DNA from: an uncultured Paenibacillus sp.
Lineage (GTDB): Bacteria; Bacillota; Bacilli; Paenibacillales; Paenibacillaceae
NCBI GenBank assembly: GCA_937895345.1
Contig: CALAWP010000061.1
Span: forward strand, 1 to 64,000
Direction: 5' to 3'
DNA length: 64,000 nt
The position numbers and the translations under genes are program-made. Shown piece by piece: positions 1 through 8,005 of this stretch. Within the stretch, counting starts at the first letter, position 1, and every line of letters starts with the position of its first letter. The notes beneath the pieces are model-generated. The model had not been told where the DNA came from. It did no database searches and was given only the letters and a program-made list of their open reading frames with translations.

Positions 1-106
1 CGATTATCTCTTGAAATCTATGTATTTTGCAGGGCTCAGTTCACGGATTCAGGTATTTATTGAAAATGTAAAGAAAGGATGGCGGGCATCTATGTTAAGA
101 TAAAGT

Positions 107-120
107 AATAGCGTTTACAG
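107..120 (+). promoter_or_regulatory. cre/LacI-type operator-like site before phnM
   Basis: TAATAGCGTTTACA resembles the CcpA cre consensus with two mismatches. It sits just ahead of the ribosome site of the phnM-like gene. The match is partial, so this could equally be chance. I see no convincing -35/-10 pair in the first 100 bases. Confidence 0.25.
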
Positions 121-140
121 GTTAAAGGAGAGTGGTCGGC

Positions 141-1364
141 ATGGCGCATGGTGCCGGGCTGAAAACGGATGCTTCGTCATCCTTCATCATTGCGGGCGGA
201 AATCTGGTATTGAAAGATGCCGTCGTCAAGGGAGCCGTTGCCGTGGAAGACGGCCGTATTGCCGCCGTGCTGGAAAGGGAAGACGAGGCGGCGCGATGGC
301 GGGAGATGCGCCCGGAAGCGGCTGTCGTCGACGCCCGCGGCAAATACGTATTGCCCGGCTTGATCGATATTCATTGCGACGCAATCGAGAAAGAGGTGCA
401 GCCGCGGCCGGGAACGCTGTTCCCGCTGGAGCTGGCGCTGCTCGAATTCGAACGGAAGCTGCCTCTGCACGGCATTACGACGATGTATCATTCCTTGTCG
501 CTGGGCGTGGGGTTAAGCTTGCGCGGCGACCATTTGCTGACCGGCATGGTCGACTGCATTCACCGCTTCGCGAAGGCGCGCTCCATGGTCCGGAATCGGA
601 TCCATTTGCGTTTCGAGGTATCCCATCATCCCGGCTTGCCGATCGTGGAGCGATATTTGGAGGAAGGACGCATTCATTATTTGTCGTTTATGGATCATTC
701 GCCGGGACAAGGGCAATACCGGGCGCCGGGGTCCTTCGAGCGGTACGTCATGAAAAATCAGGGCGTGACGGCGGCCGAAGTGCAGGAAATTGTCGACGAC
801 TTGATGAAGAGGCGGCAGCAGGTCGATGGGGACCGGTTGAAGCGGCTGGGGCGGCTGGCCGCGGCCAAAGGGATCGCCGTCGCGTCGCATGACGACGATT
901 CGCCGGAAAAAGTCGAAGAATCGAGGAGCTGCGGAGCGACCGTCAGCGAATTTCCGATCAATCTGGCGACGGCCAGGCATGCGGCCGGCCTCGGCATGCG
1001 CGTATGCGTAGGCGCGCCCAATGTCGTCCGCGGCGGCTCCCACGACCATAATTTGCGGGCGATCGACGCCATCGAAGAAGGATCGGCCCATATTTTGTGC
1101 TCGGACTATCATCCTTCCTCGCTGCTGGCCGCGGTCTTCAAGCTGGCGGAGAGCGGCGCGGCCGGGCTTCCGGAGGCGGTCGGCATGGCATCGCTGAGGC
1201 CGGCGGAGGCGATGGGGACGGCCGGCGAGCTGGGCTCCATCGAGCCGGGCAAAGCCGCCGATCTCATACTGGTGGACCGATACGAAGGGATGCCTTGGGT
1301 GACGGATGCGTTCGTCGGAGGAAGCCATGTCTTTTCGGCTGCGGCCAGATCAGGTATAATATAG
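141..1364 (+). CDS. phnM: PhnM-like ribose 1-methylphosphonate triphosphate hydrolase
   Basis: Amidohydrolase of the PhnM family. The known family reaction is hydrolysis of alpha-D-ribose 1-methylphosphonate 5-triphosphate, releasing diphosphate in the carbon-phosphorus lyase route of phosphonate use. PhnM hallmarks are visible: the HCDAIEKEVQPRP segment near residue 77, ASHDDD, GAPNVVRGGSH and LCSDYHPSSLL, then the SIEPGKAADLILVD end typical of amidohydrolases. The start at the ATG at 141 is preferred over a GTG at 132 because AAAGGAG at 124-130 is 10 bases upstream. About 407 residues, normal for the family. No other phn gene follows, so any partners would lie upstream of the window. Cytoplasmic. 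Confidence 0.88.
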   Translation: MAHGAGLKTDASSSFIIAGGNLVLKDAVVKGAVAVEDGRIAAVLEREDEAARWREMRPEAAVVDARGKYVLPGLIDIHCDAIEKEVQPRPGTLFPLELALLEFERKLPLHGITTMYHSLSLGVGLSLRGDHLLTGMVDCIHRFAKARSMVRNRIHLRFEVSHHPGLPIVERYLEEGRIHYLSFMDHSPGQGQYRAPGSFERYVMKNQGVTAAEVQEIVDDLMKRRQQVDGDRLKRLGRLAAAKGIAVASHDDDSPEKVEESRSCGATVSEFPINLATARHAAGLGMRVCVGAPNVVRGGSHDHNLRAIDAIEEGSAHILCSDYHPSSLLAAVFKLAESGAAGLPEAVGMASLRPAEAMGTAGELGSIEPGKAADLILVDRYEGMPWVTDAFVGGSHVFSAAARSGII

Positions 1365-1381
1365 GAATTAACCGATTACCC
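1355..1381 (+). promoter_or_regulatory. Promoter -10 and operator of the LacI gene
   Basis: A perfect TATAAT lies at 1355-1360, inside the end of phnM, without a clear -35. Ten bases downstream is AACCGATTACCC at 1370-1381. The identical 12-mer occurs at 28760-28771, and the related AAGCGGTTACCC occurs at 5499-5510 and, inverted, at 7874-7885. Its position over the likely transcription start suggests autoregulation by the adjacent LacI protein; this is inference. Confidence 0.55.
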
Positions 1382-1409
1382 AAGTGTCGAAAGATGGAGT
1401 TGTTTCGGA

Positions 1410-2438
1410 ATGAAACCGACGATTTACGATATCGCCAGGCTTGCCGGCGTCAGTACGGCAACCGTTTCCAAAGTATTTAACCAGCGGGGAAGCATCAGCG
1501 AGGAAACGAAAAAGAAAATTATGCAGATCAGCAAGGAGCTGAATTACCAGCCCAGCGTCGTCGCGTCGGCTTTGACCGGCAAGAAGACGTATACGATCGG
1601 GCTGCTTATTCCGGATCTGGTCAATCCTTTTTTTGCCGAGATGACAAGAAACGTGGAGGACCGCGCGCATGAGCTCGGGTTCAACCTCGTCATTTGCAAT
1701 ACGGACAACGACATGCAGAAGGAAATGACCTATATCCAGCTGCTGCGGCAAAAGAGCGTCGACGGCATCATTATCGCGACCGGCGTGCGCAACGACAAGC
1801 TGCTGAAGGAGCTTGTGCACGAGCAAATTCCGATTGCGCTTATTGCCAGGGAAATGTCGGTATTGACGGCGAGCACGGTGCTGGTGGACGATTTTGCCGG
1901 CGGCTACGGCGCGGCTTCGTATTTGGTCGGTCTGGGACATAAGCGGATTGCGGTCATTGCCGAAAACTTGAGCCTCGCCAGCAGCAAGGAGCGGGTCAAA
2001 GGCTACCGGTACGCGTTGGAAGAAGCGGGCTTGGTTTACGACGAGGCCTACGTGAAGGAAAGCGACTTCTCGCTGGAGGGAGGCAGCCGCGCGGCGAGCG
2101 AGCTGCTGGATGAAGCCGAGCCGCCGACGGCTATCTTCGCCTGCAACGATCTTCTGGCCATCGGAGCGATCCAGGCCGCCAAGCAGCGGGGCATCCGCAT
2201 TCCGGAGCAGCTGTCCATCGTCGGCTTCGACAATACGATATTGGCGGCCATCAGCGATCCTCCGCTGACGACGATCGCGCAGCCGATCCAGGCGATGGGA
2301 CAGCAGGTCGTCGATTTGATTACGGGCGAAATCAACAATCCGAAAGCGATCAAGCAGCGCATCGTCTTGCTTCCGGAGCTGATCGTCCGGGATTCCGCGC
2401 AGCGGCCGAAGGCGCCGGAGGGCGCCGGGAAAGCGTAG
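1410..2438 (+). CDS. LacI family transcriptional regulator
   Basis: A 342-residue LacI/GalR repressor. Residues 3-50 hold the classic helix-turn-helix and hinge (YDIARLAGVSTATVSKVFNQ, then LNYQPSVVASAL). From about residue 60 a periplasmic-binding-protein-like effector domain starts with YTIGLLIPDLVNPFFAEM and ends with the usual STTIAQP-like segment and IVLLPELIVRDS. The effector is not identifiable. Four copies of AASCGRTTACCC (1370, 5499, 7874 inverted, 28760) suggest possible targets: itself, the GH88/105 gene, the iol operon and the ABC operon at 28980. A GGAG ribosome site lies 12 bases upstream. The gene ends at a strong hairpin terminator. Confidence 0.9.
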   Translation: MKPTIYDIARLAGVSTATVSKVFNQRGSISEETKKKIMQISKELNYQPSVVASALTGKKTYTIGLLIPDLVNPFFAEMTRNVEDRAHELGFNLVICNTDNDMQKEMTYIQLLRQKSVDGIIIATGVRNDKLLKELVHEQIPIALIAREMSVLTASTVLVDDFAGGYGAASYLVGLGHKRIAVIAENLSLASSKERVKGYRYALEEAGLVYDEAYVKESDFSLEGGSRAASELLDEAEPPTAIFACNDLLAIGAIQAAKQRGIRIPEQLSIVGFDNTILAAISDPPLTTIAQPIQAMGQQVVDLITGEINNPKAIKQRIVLLPELIVRDSAQRPKAPEGAGKA

Positions 2439-2493
2439 CATGCAGCCGACGCGCGAGGCGGTTGGAGCGAACTTTTAGAAGGCCGGACATGGC

Positions 2494-2540
2494 AGCCGGC
2501 TCCTGTCTTAAGCGGACAGGAGCCGGCTGTTTGCGTTTTA
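2494..2540 (+). terminator. Rho-independent terminator after LacI gene
   Basis: A 14-base perfect stem, AGCCGGCTCCTGTC at 2494-2507 paired with 2515-2528, with a seven-base loop, followed by GTTTGCGTTTT. It resembles the terminator at 5404 closely enough to suggest a shared origin. Confidence 0.85.
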
Positions 2541-2634
2541 ATTGGAAAAAATGGATTCCACATTGCCCAGTATTTAGTTATAATGTTAATGTTTTTGACG
2601 GTGTTATAACGAATAGTCAAGAGAGGGCGTTAGT

Positions 2635-5382
2635 ATGAGGAGATGGAGTTTGACGGTTGTCGCGTTGGTATTGCTTATGTCCGCTGTATGGTCCGTGCCG
2701 GCCTACGCGGAGCAAGGGCCGCTTACGATCCGGCTGAACGGGGAGAAGATCGACGCCAGGGACGCGGTTCCTTTTATAGACAAGAACGGCAGGACGCAGG
2801 TGCCGGTCCGATTCGTCAGCGAAGCGTTCGGGGCGCAGGTGAAATGGAACTCGAAAGACAAGACGATTGAAATCAAGGACGTGCTGCAAGGCAAAAGAAT
2901 CGTCTTCCGGCTTGGAGAACAAGAATATTGGGTCGATACGAAAAAGCTGAAAATGGATACGGTGCCCGTTGTCAAGCAAGGAAGGACGTATGTGCCGGCG
3001 AGATATATCGCGGAGGCGCTCGGCGCAACCGTGAAATATGACAAAGCCGCCCATATCGTCGATATGCGCGCGGAGTTTCAAATGCCGCAGCGGGTCGCTC
3101 TGACCTTAAACGGCACCATTTTGCTGGAAAACCAATTTTACGACCTCGATCCGCTTCCGGCGGCATGGCCCAATGTGTACGAATCGGTATACCTGGTGCC
3201 GATCGAGCCGCTGGCGCGCATTTTCCATGGCAAATACGATTTCGACGCCGAATCCGGCCGGGCGAAGCTCGTCCTCGACGGCACGTCGTTCGAGTTTGAG
3301 GCGTACAGCAAAAAGGCCAAAATAAACGGAAAGCCCGTGACGCTGCCCTACGAGGTTCGGCTGGAGCACGGTTTCGTGAAGGTGCCGGGGCGGGTATTTG
3401 AAGGAGCGCTCCCAACGTACGACGCTATCGTGTTTGAGGAGCGGGCGATGATTTTCCGGGAAAAGGGAAAGGTCGATTTCGTCGACAAAGACGGCCGGAA
3501 GATCGGGCTTTCCGGCATCTACGAGCCTGAGAAATGGGCGGAGATCGTCCGCAAAAACGAAGGGGATCCGCTAATCCAAAAGGTGGACGCGTTAACCGAT
3601 GCGATCGTGGCGGAAATCGCCAAACCGGGCATGACCGATTACGAAAAAGTGCTGGCCATCAACGAGTATATGGTGGAGCATGTCGAATACGACTGGGACT
3701 ACACCGGTTACTACGACGCGCTATTGTACGGGAAAGCGATATGCGACGGCTTTACGCATTCGACGGGCATTTTGCTGGAAAAGATGGGCGTGAAGTGGAA
3801 ATATGTTTCGGGTTACGCCGGAGTGAACGGATATGGCGACATCGACGGGTATGAATTGCTCGGATACGGGAAAAACGCTCATGCCTGGAATTTGGTGGAG
3901 ATCGACGGGCAATACTATCATCTCGACACGACCTGGAACGAAGGCGGCATCAACAATAGAGAATTTACCGGCGATGAATACAACTATTTTCTGCTGACGG
4001 ACGAGCAAATCGCCAAAGATCATATATGGAGGAAAGGTTTTGTTCCGCAAAGCTCCGTTAAAGATTTTGCTCCGGAAACGCTTCGCAAGCTGGAGGCGCA
4101 GGGGTATCCGCTGCTGAAGGGAAGCGTCAAGCTGAACGGCGGCGCTGCAGCCGAAGACGTTCTGATCGAAATTATGGCCGAATCGAAGGGCGGCGACAAG
4201 CTGGACTTCAGGCGCGTGATTCGCATCCCAAGAGGCGAGAGCGGCGCAAGCTTTGCGATGGCGATCGGCAAACGGTTCAAGGACGTCGAGCTGGCCGTGC
4301 AAGCCAGGGCCGTCGAATTGAACAAATACGGAACCTACCAGCTTTCCGAAAAGTATGAAATCACCGGCACCGGCGAAGCGGACCGGTTCGCGTTTGCGGT
4401 CGAGCGGAAAGCCGTCAACGCCGTGCAGGGACGAATGATCGTGCCGGCCGGTCTTGCGATTGACGAAGAGCTGGACTTCATCGTCGTGCTTCGCATCTAT
4501 ACCGCTATTCCGACGGGGCATGTGCTGTACGGCGACGTTCCGTTCCGGACGCAGGGAAGTCTGAAGCCGGGCGAGCGGGAGGCCGCATTCGACATCAATC
4601 GGATGGTGCCGGACGGCGCCTACAGCTATTCGGTCGAATATGTGTTTAACGAACGTTACGCCGGCGAAACGAAGGTTCAATATCCCGTTAAACATTCGGG
4701 ATGGGCGGACGAGAACGGGAACGAGGCGCCGGAAGGCTACCTCATTGACGGAACCCGCTATCCTCTCGAGCAGATCGTCATTCGGCTGCAAACAAATCCG
4801 GAATGGAAACCGGAAGACGTCTCCGGGGGCAAGGTTCAAATCAGCGAAGCCGTGAAGAAGGAGATCGCCGACCTTCTGAAGGAGCATCATGCCGGCGACC
4901 ATGACAAGCTCCGAAAGCTGAAATCGCTGAGCGACGCCAAAGCGCTGGAAAAGTCCGCCCCGAACGAAACGGATCGGAACGGCACCATCTACTACAGCGG
5001 GCAATCCGTTTCCGGCATCGAGGTGTTCCGCTCATACAGCGAAATAGATCTGCCCGGCCCGCATCTGTCGTACCGAATCAGCTTCAACCGGCTGCATATA
5101 ACGGAGAGCAATTATTTGGATACGCTCAAGGTCGTCAACGACTACTTGCAGTCGGCGCTCGGCGCGAAGACCGCAGCGGACGTGTTCGTTATACGGGACG
5201 GTTCGCGCGAAAAGCTTGCGGAGCTGCGCAGCCGGGATCAGCTGTTTGAGCAAATTGAAAAGGGATATGCCCAGTTGATGTTGTCCTATAAAAAGGACAA
5301 CGTGACTTACACCGCGTCCTTGTACGGTTTTCCTTACGATAAATCGGTATCGGTTTCCGTCACGGCCCGAATCGACCTATAG
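2635..5382 (+). CDS. Secreted stalk-domain and transglutaminase-like protein
   Basis: A 915-residue exported protein. Residues 1-25 form a signal peptide ending AYA. Residues about 30-145 hold two copper-amine-oxidase-N-like (stalk) repeats, with VPVRFVSEAFGAQVKW and VPARYIAEALGATVKY as landmarks; in Paenibacillus these are common cell-wall-associated modules. Residues about 330-440 are a transglutaminase-like core with a plausible triad of Cys370 (KAICDGFT), His416 (AHAWNLVEIDG) and Asp431 (YHLDTTW). The remaining half is beta-rich and unrecognised. The GAGAGGG ribosome site lies seven bases before the ATG. Flanked by terminators, so monocistronic. Activity could be peptidase or crosslinking; the family does not decide this. 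Confidence 0.8.
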   Translation: MRRWSLTVVALVLLMSAVWSVPAYAEQGPLTIRLNGEKIDARDAVPFIDKNGRTQVPVRFVSEAFGAQVKWNSKDKTIEIKDVLQGKRIVFRLGEQEYWVDTKKLKMDTVPVVKQGRTYVPARYIAEALGATVKYDKAAHIVDMRAEFQMPQRVALTLNGTILLENQFYDLDPLPAAWPNVYESVYLVPIEPLARIFHGKYDFDAESGRAKLVLDGTSFEFEAYSKKAKINGKPVTLPYEVRLEHGFVKVPGRVFEGALPTYDAIVFEERAMIFREKGKVDFVDKDGRKIGLSGIYEPEKWAEIVRKNEGDPLIQKVDALTDAIVAEIAKPGMTDYEKVLAINEYMVEHVEYDWDYTGYYDALLYGKAICDGFTHSTGILLEKMGVKWKYVSGYAGVNGYGDIDGYELLGYGKNAHAWNLVEIDGQYYHLDTTWNEGGINNREFTGDEYNYFLLTDEQIAKDHIWRKGFVPQSSVKDFAPETLRKLEAQGYPLLKGSVKLNGGAAAEDVLIEIMAESKGGDKLDFRRVIRIPRGESGASFAMAIGKRFKDVELAVQARAVELNKYGTYQLSEKYEITGTGEADRFAFAVERKAVNAVQGRMIVPAGLAIDEELDFIVVLRIYTAIPTGHVLYGDVPFRTQGSLKPGEREAAFDINRMVPDGAYSYSVEYVFNERYAGETKVQYPVKHSGWADENGNEAPEGYLIDGTRYPLEQIVIRLQTNPEWKPEDVSGGKVQISEAVKKEIADLLKEHHAGDHDKLRKLKSLSDAKALEKSAPNETDRNGTIYYSGQSVSGIEVFRSYSEIDLPGPHLSYRISFNRLHITESNYLDTLKVVNDYLQSALGAKTAADVFVIRDGSREKLAELRSRDQLFEQIEKGYAQLMLSYKKDNVTYTASLYGFPYDKSVSVSVTARIDL

Positions 5383-5403
5383 AACAGCTGCTGCCTGTGC
5401 GAT

Positions 5404-5446
5404 ACAGCCGGTTCCTGTCCTTCAACGGACAGGGCCGGCTGTTTGT
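5404..5446 (+). terminator. Rho-independent terminator
   Basis: Inverted repeat ACAGCCGGTTCCTGTCC at 5404-5420 against 5426-5442, with one mismatch or bulge, followed by a short T run. It ends the stalk/transglutaminase gene and shares its stem sequence with the terminator at 2494. Confidence 0.75.
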
Positions 5447-5459
5447 CATATTTCGCGTC

Positions 5460-5510
5460 TTGCACTTTGGGCGGATTGTGATTACAATAGGTTTAGGAAA
5501 GCGGTTACCC
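5460..5510 (+). promoter_or_regulatory. Promoter plus operator for the GH88/105 gene
   Basis: TTGCAC at 5460-5465 and TACAAT at 5483-5488 are separated by exactly 17 bases, a good sigma-A promoter. AAGCGGTTACCC at 5499-5510 covers the expected early transcribed region. It is the reverse complement of GGGTAACCGCTT at 7874-7885, before iolD. A repressor binding here would block initiation. Confidence 0.7.
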
Positions 5511-5548
5511 ATTTACGATTAGTACAGAAGAAACGGGAGTGTGGCGGC

Positions 5549-7768
5549 ATGAGCACGGCCTATATGGATAAGAGAGACAGCGCCTTTTACGCATTCGGCG
5601 ATTCGGAGCGGAGCGTGCTGGAGCTGGTGGCAGGGCGGTATATCGGAGCGAATCCTCCGGTGCCGTTCGCCTTTCGGGCGTTTTCGACGGAAGGCTTTAT
5701 GCAAAACGAAGAAGGGATGTACGAGCTGGATTTGACGGCGAGATACGCCGATGCCAAAGCGGGAGCCTACGCATACGCGTTCGGCCTCGTGTGGAGCGAC
5801 GGAGAGCGGTCGATCGACGGCATGCTGGAGCCGCTGGGCCCGGTTCGCTTGTATTTGAACGAGCAGCTGCTGTACCGGTCGACCGTGATAGACGAATTGA
5901 AGCCCGACGGGCGGGCGACGATTCCGCTGCTGCTCCGCAAAGGCTGGAACGCGCTTCTGATCGAAGCGAAAAAAACAGCGGCGGGCTTCGGCTGCCGGTT
6001 CGGGGCGGAGGAAGCGAAGGTGCGCATCCTCCAGGTTGCGGCGCCGTTCCGCGAGCGGTTCGGCAGCGCCGGCTGGGTATGCTCGGCTCCGTCCGACGAG
6101 AGGCTGTACGGCGAAGAGACCGGCCGCTGGCCGGATTGGGAACGGCCGGAGAGGGAAAGCGGCACGCAATGGGCGCCGCGCGCCCGCTGGACGGCCGAAG
6201 AGGCGAGCCTGCCGAATTTGGAGCGGATATTCGGTAAGCCGCGAGAGCAGGCGGCGGCCTATGGCCGAAGCGCGGTCGTTCTCCCGGCTTCCGCCGGCCG
6301 GGCGGTTTTGACGGGAAGCGCTTTAGGACCGACGCGCATTTGGGTGGACGGCCGGGAAGCGGGTTCGATATCGGAAGCGGGTCCGTTCCGGTTCGAGATC
6401 GAGGCGGCGCCGGGCGAACTGCAGCTTGTCGTATGGTCGGCGGGAGGCAAGGAGGGCTGGGGATTCCGCCTGGAGGTGTCGGCGGGCGGCCGCGAGCTTC
6501 CGCTCCGGCTGCCGGAACGGGTTCACGGCAGCGACGGAGAGTGGCTCTATGCGGGACCGCTCTCCGCCAAGGCCGAGCCGAATCCGGCGCAGACGCTCGA
6601 CATGTCGAAGCTGCTTGAAGGATTGGACGGACCGGTCTACTGGTCGATCGACGCTCCGGCGGCGCGGGTTAGGCCGTATTACGAAAACGCCATGCTGAGC
6701 AACAAATGGACGGTCGGCGGCGCCACGAACTACGGCCGCTGGGATTACCCGCTCGGCGTGACGATGTACGGGCTGCTCGGTACGGCGAGGGAGCTTGAGC
6801 GGCCGGATATTCGCGAATATGCCTTGTCGCATATCCGCAGCTGCACCGACTTCTACGAATATTCGTTGTGGGATCGCGACGAATACGGCTTCCCGGCGAT
6901 CAATCAGCAGCTTGTGCTGATCCGCATGCTGGACAATTGCGGCTCGTTCGGCTCCGCGATGCTGGAGGCTCATTTGCAGACGGGAGACGAGTCGTACCTG
7001 CGCATTGCCGACGTCATTGCCGACTTTATGCTGAACAAGCTGGAGCGCCGGGAAGACGGAGCCTTCTACCGGACGTGCGAAGGGGAATATTCGGCGGATA
7101 CGATGTGGGCCGACGACCTGTACATGAGCGCGCCGTTTCTGATCCGCTACGCGGCGGCGACCGGGAAACGGGAGGCGCTCGACGAAGCGGCCCGCCAGTT
7201 CCTGCTGTTCAAAAAATATTTGTATATGGCGGATGAAGGCGTCATGTCCCATGTGTATGACTTCAAATACGGGATGGCGACGCGCGTGCCTTGGGGCCGC
7301 GGCAACGGCTGGGTGCTGTTCTCGCTGTCCGAGCTGCTGGAGCGGCTGCCGGATTCGCATCCGGACCGGGCTGCGCTGCTGAACATGTTCCGCGAGCTGT
7401 GCGAAGGAATCGCCAAGCTGCAAAGCGGCTCCGGATTGTGGAGACAGGTGCTGAACGAGCCGGAGGCGTATGAGGAAGCTTCGTGCACGGCCATGTTCGT
7501 CTATGCGTTTGCCAGAGGCGTTCGCTTCGGCTGGCTCGACCGCGGCGGTCCGTACGCCGAGGCGGCGCGCAAAGGCTGGCGCGGCTTGACGGAGCAGGCG
7601 ATCGACCGGCAGGGCAACGTGCACGGCGTGTGCAGCGGCTCGCGGTACTCGTTCTCGCCGGATTATTACATGTACGATCTGCGGACCGTCTTGAACGACA
7701 ATCACGGGATCGGCATTATGATGCTGGCCGGCGTGGAAATCGGCCGGCTGCACAAAAGTTTGGCATAA
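5549..7768 (+). CDS. GH88/GH105-type unsaturated glucuronyl hydrolase
   Basis: A 739-residue protein whose second half (about 370-739) resembles YteR-like unsaturated rhamnogalacturonyl hydrolases of the (alpha/alpha)6 fold. Landmarks are NKWTVGGATNYGRWDYPLGV, MWADDLYMSAPFLIRYA (Trp520, Asp522, Asp523) and VPWGRGNGWVLFSLSELL. The family removes unsaturated uronic acid residues left by lyases on pectin or other polysaccharides. The first 350 residues are an extra region, probably beta-sandwich modules, absent from the roughly 370-residue YteR. No signal peptide, so probably cytoplasmic. GGGAG is the ribosome site. Its own promoter and operator lie upstream. Substrate is unknown. Confidence 0.75.
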   Translation: MSTAYMDKRDSAFYAFGDSERSVLELVAGRYIGANPPVPFAFRAFSTEGFMQNEEGMYELDLTARYADAKAGAYAYAFGLVWSDGERSIDGMLEPLGPVRLYLNEQLLYRSTVIDELKPDGRATIPLLLRKGWNALLIEAKKTAAGFGCRFGAEEAKVRILQVAAPFRERFGSAGWVCSAPSDERLYGEETGRWPDWERPERESGTQWAPRARWTAEEASLPNLERIFGKPREQAAAYGRSAVVLPASAGRAVLTGSALGPTRIWVDGREAGSISEAGPFRFEIEAAPGELQLVVWSAGGKEGWGFRLEVSAGGRELPLRLPERVHGSDGEWLYAGPLSAKAEPNPAQTLDMSKLLEGLDGPVYWSIDAPAARVRPYYENAMLSNKWTVGGATNYGRWDYPLGVTMYGLLGTARELERPDIREYALSHIRSCTDFYEYSLWDRDEYGFPAINQQLVLIRMLDNCGSFGSAMLEAHLQTGDESYLRIADVIADFMLNKLERREDGAFYRTCEGEYSADTMWADDLYMSAPFLIRYAAATGKREALDEAARQFLLFKKYLYMADEGVMSHVYDFKYGMATRVPWGRGNGWVLFSLSELLERLPDSHPDRAALLNMFRELCEGIAKLQSGSGLWRQVLNEPEAYEEASCTAMFVYAFARGVRFGWLDRGGPYAEAARKGWRGLTEQAIDRQGNVHGVCSGSRYSFSPDYYMYDLRTVLNDNHGIGIMMLAGVEIGRLHKSLA

Positions 7769-7842
7769 GGGCGGCGCGGGGCTGCAGGGCGAAGCTCGAT
7801 CCGCCGTCTGTCGGTCAGCCGCAAAAAACTCGGAAAAAAAGG

Positions 7843-7978
7843 TTGATCGGCAGACGGCTTCATTGTATGATTTGGGTAACCGCTTAACTTGCGATTATAC
7901 CCGATACAGTCTGCAATATATGTGATGATCGAACATTTGTGAAATTGTATTTTTTTGATGATAGGTTAAGCGCTTTAC
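7843..7978 (+). promoter_or_regulatory. iol operon promoter with two operator-like sites
   Basis: TTGATC at 7843-7848 and TATGAT at 7866-7871 have 17-base spacing. GGGTAACCGCTT at 7874-7885 lies at the start point. A second, differently built palindrome, GTTAAGCGCTTTAC at 7965-7978, lies about 90 bases downstream, close to the iolD ribosome site. The spacing would suit a LacI-type dimer pair or a LacI plus CcpA arrangement; which protein binds is inference. Confidence 0.6.
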
Positions 7979-8005
7979 TTCATTATGATGCGAGGAGTGT
8001 TGAGG

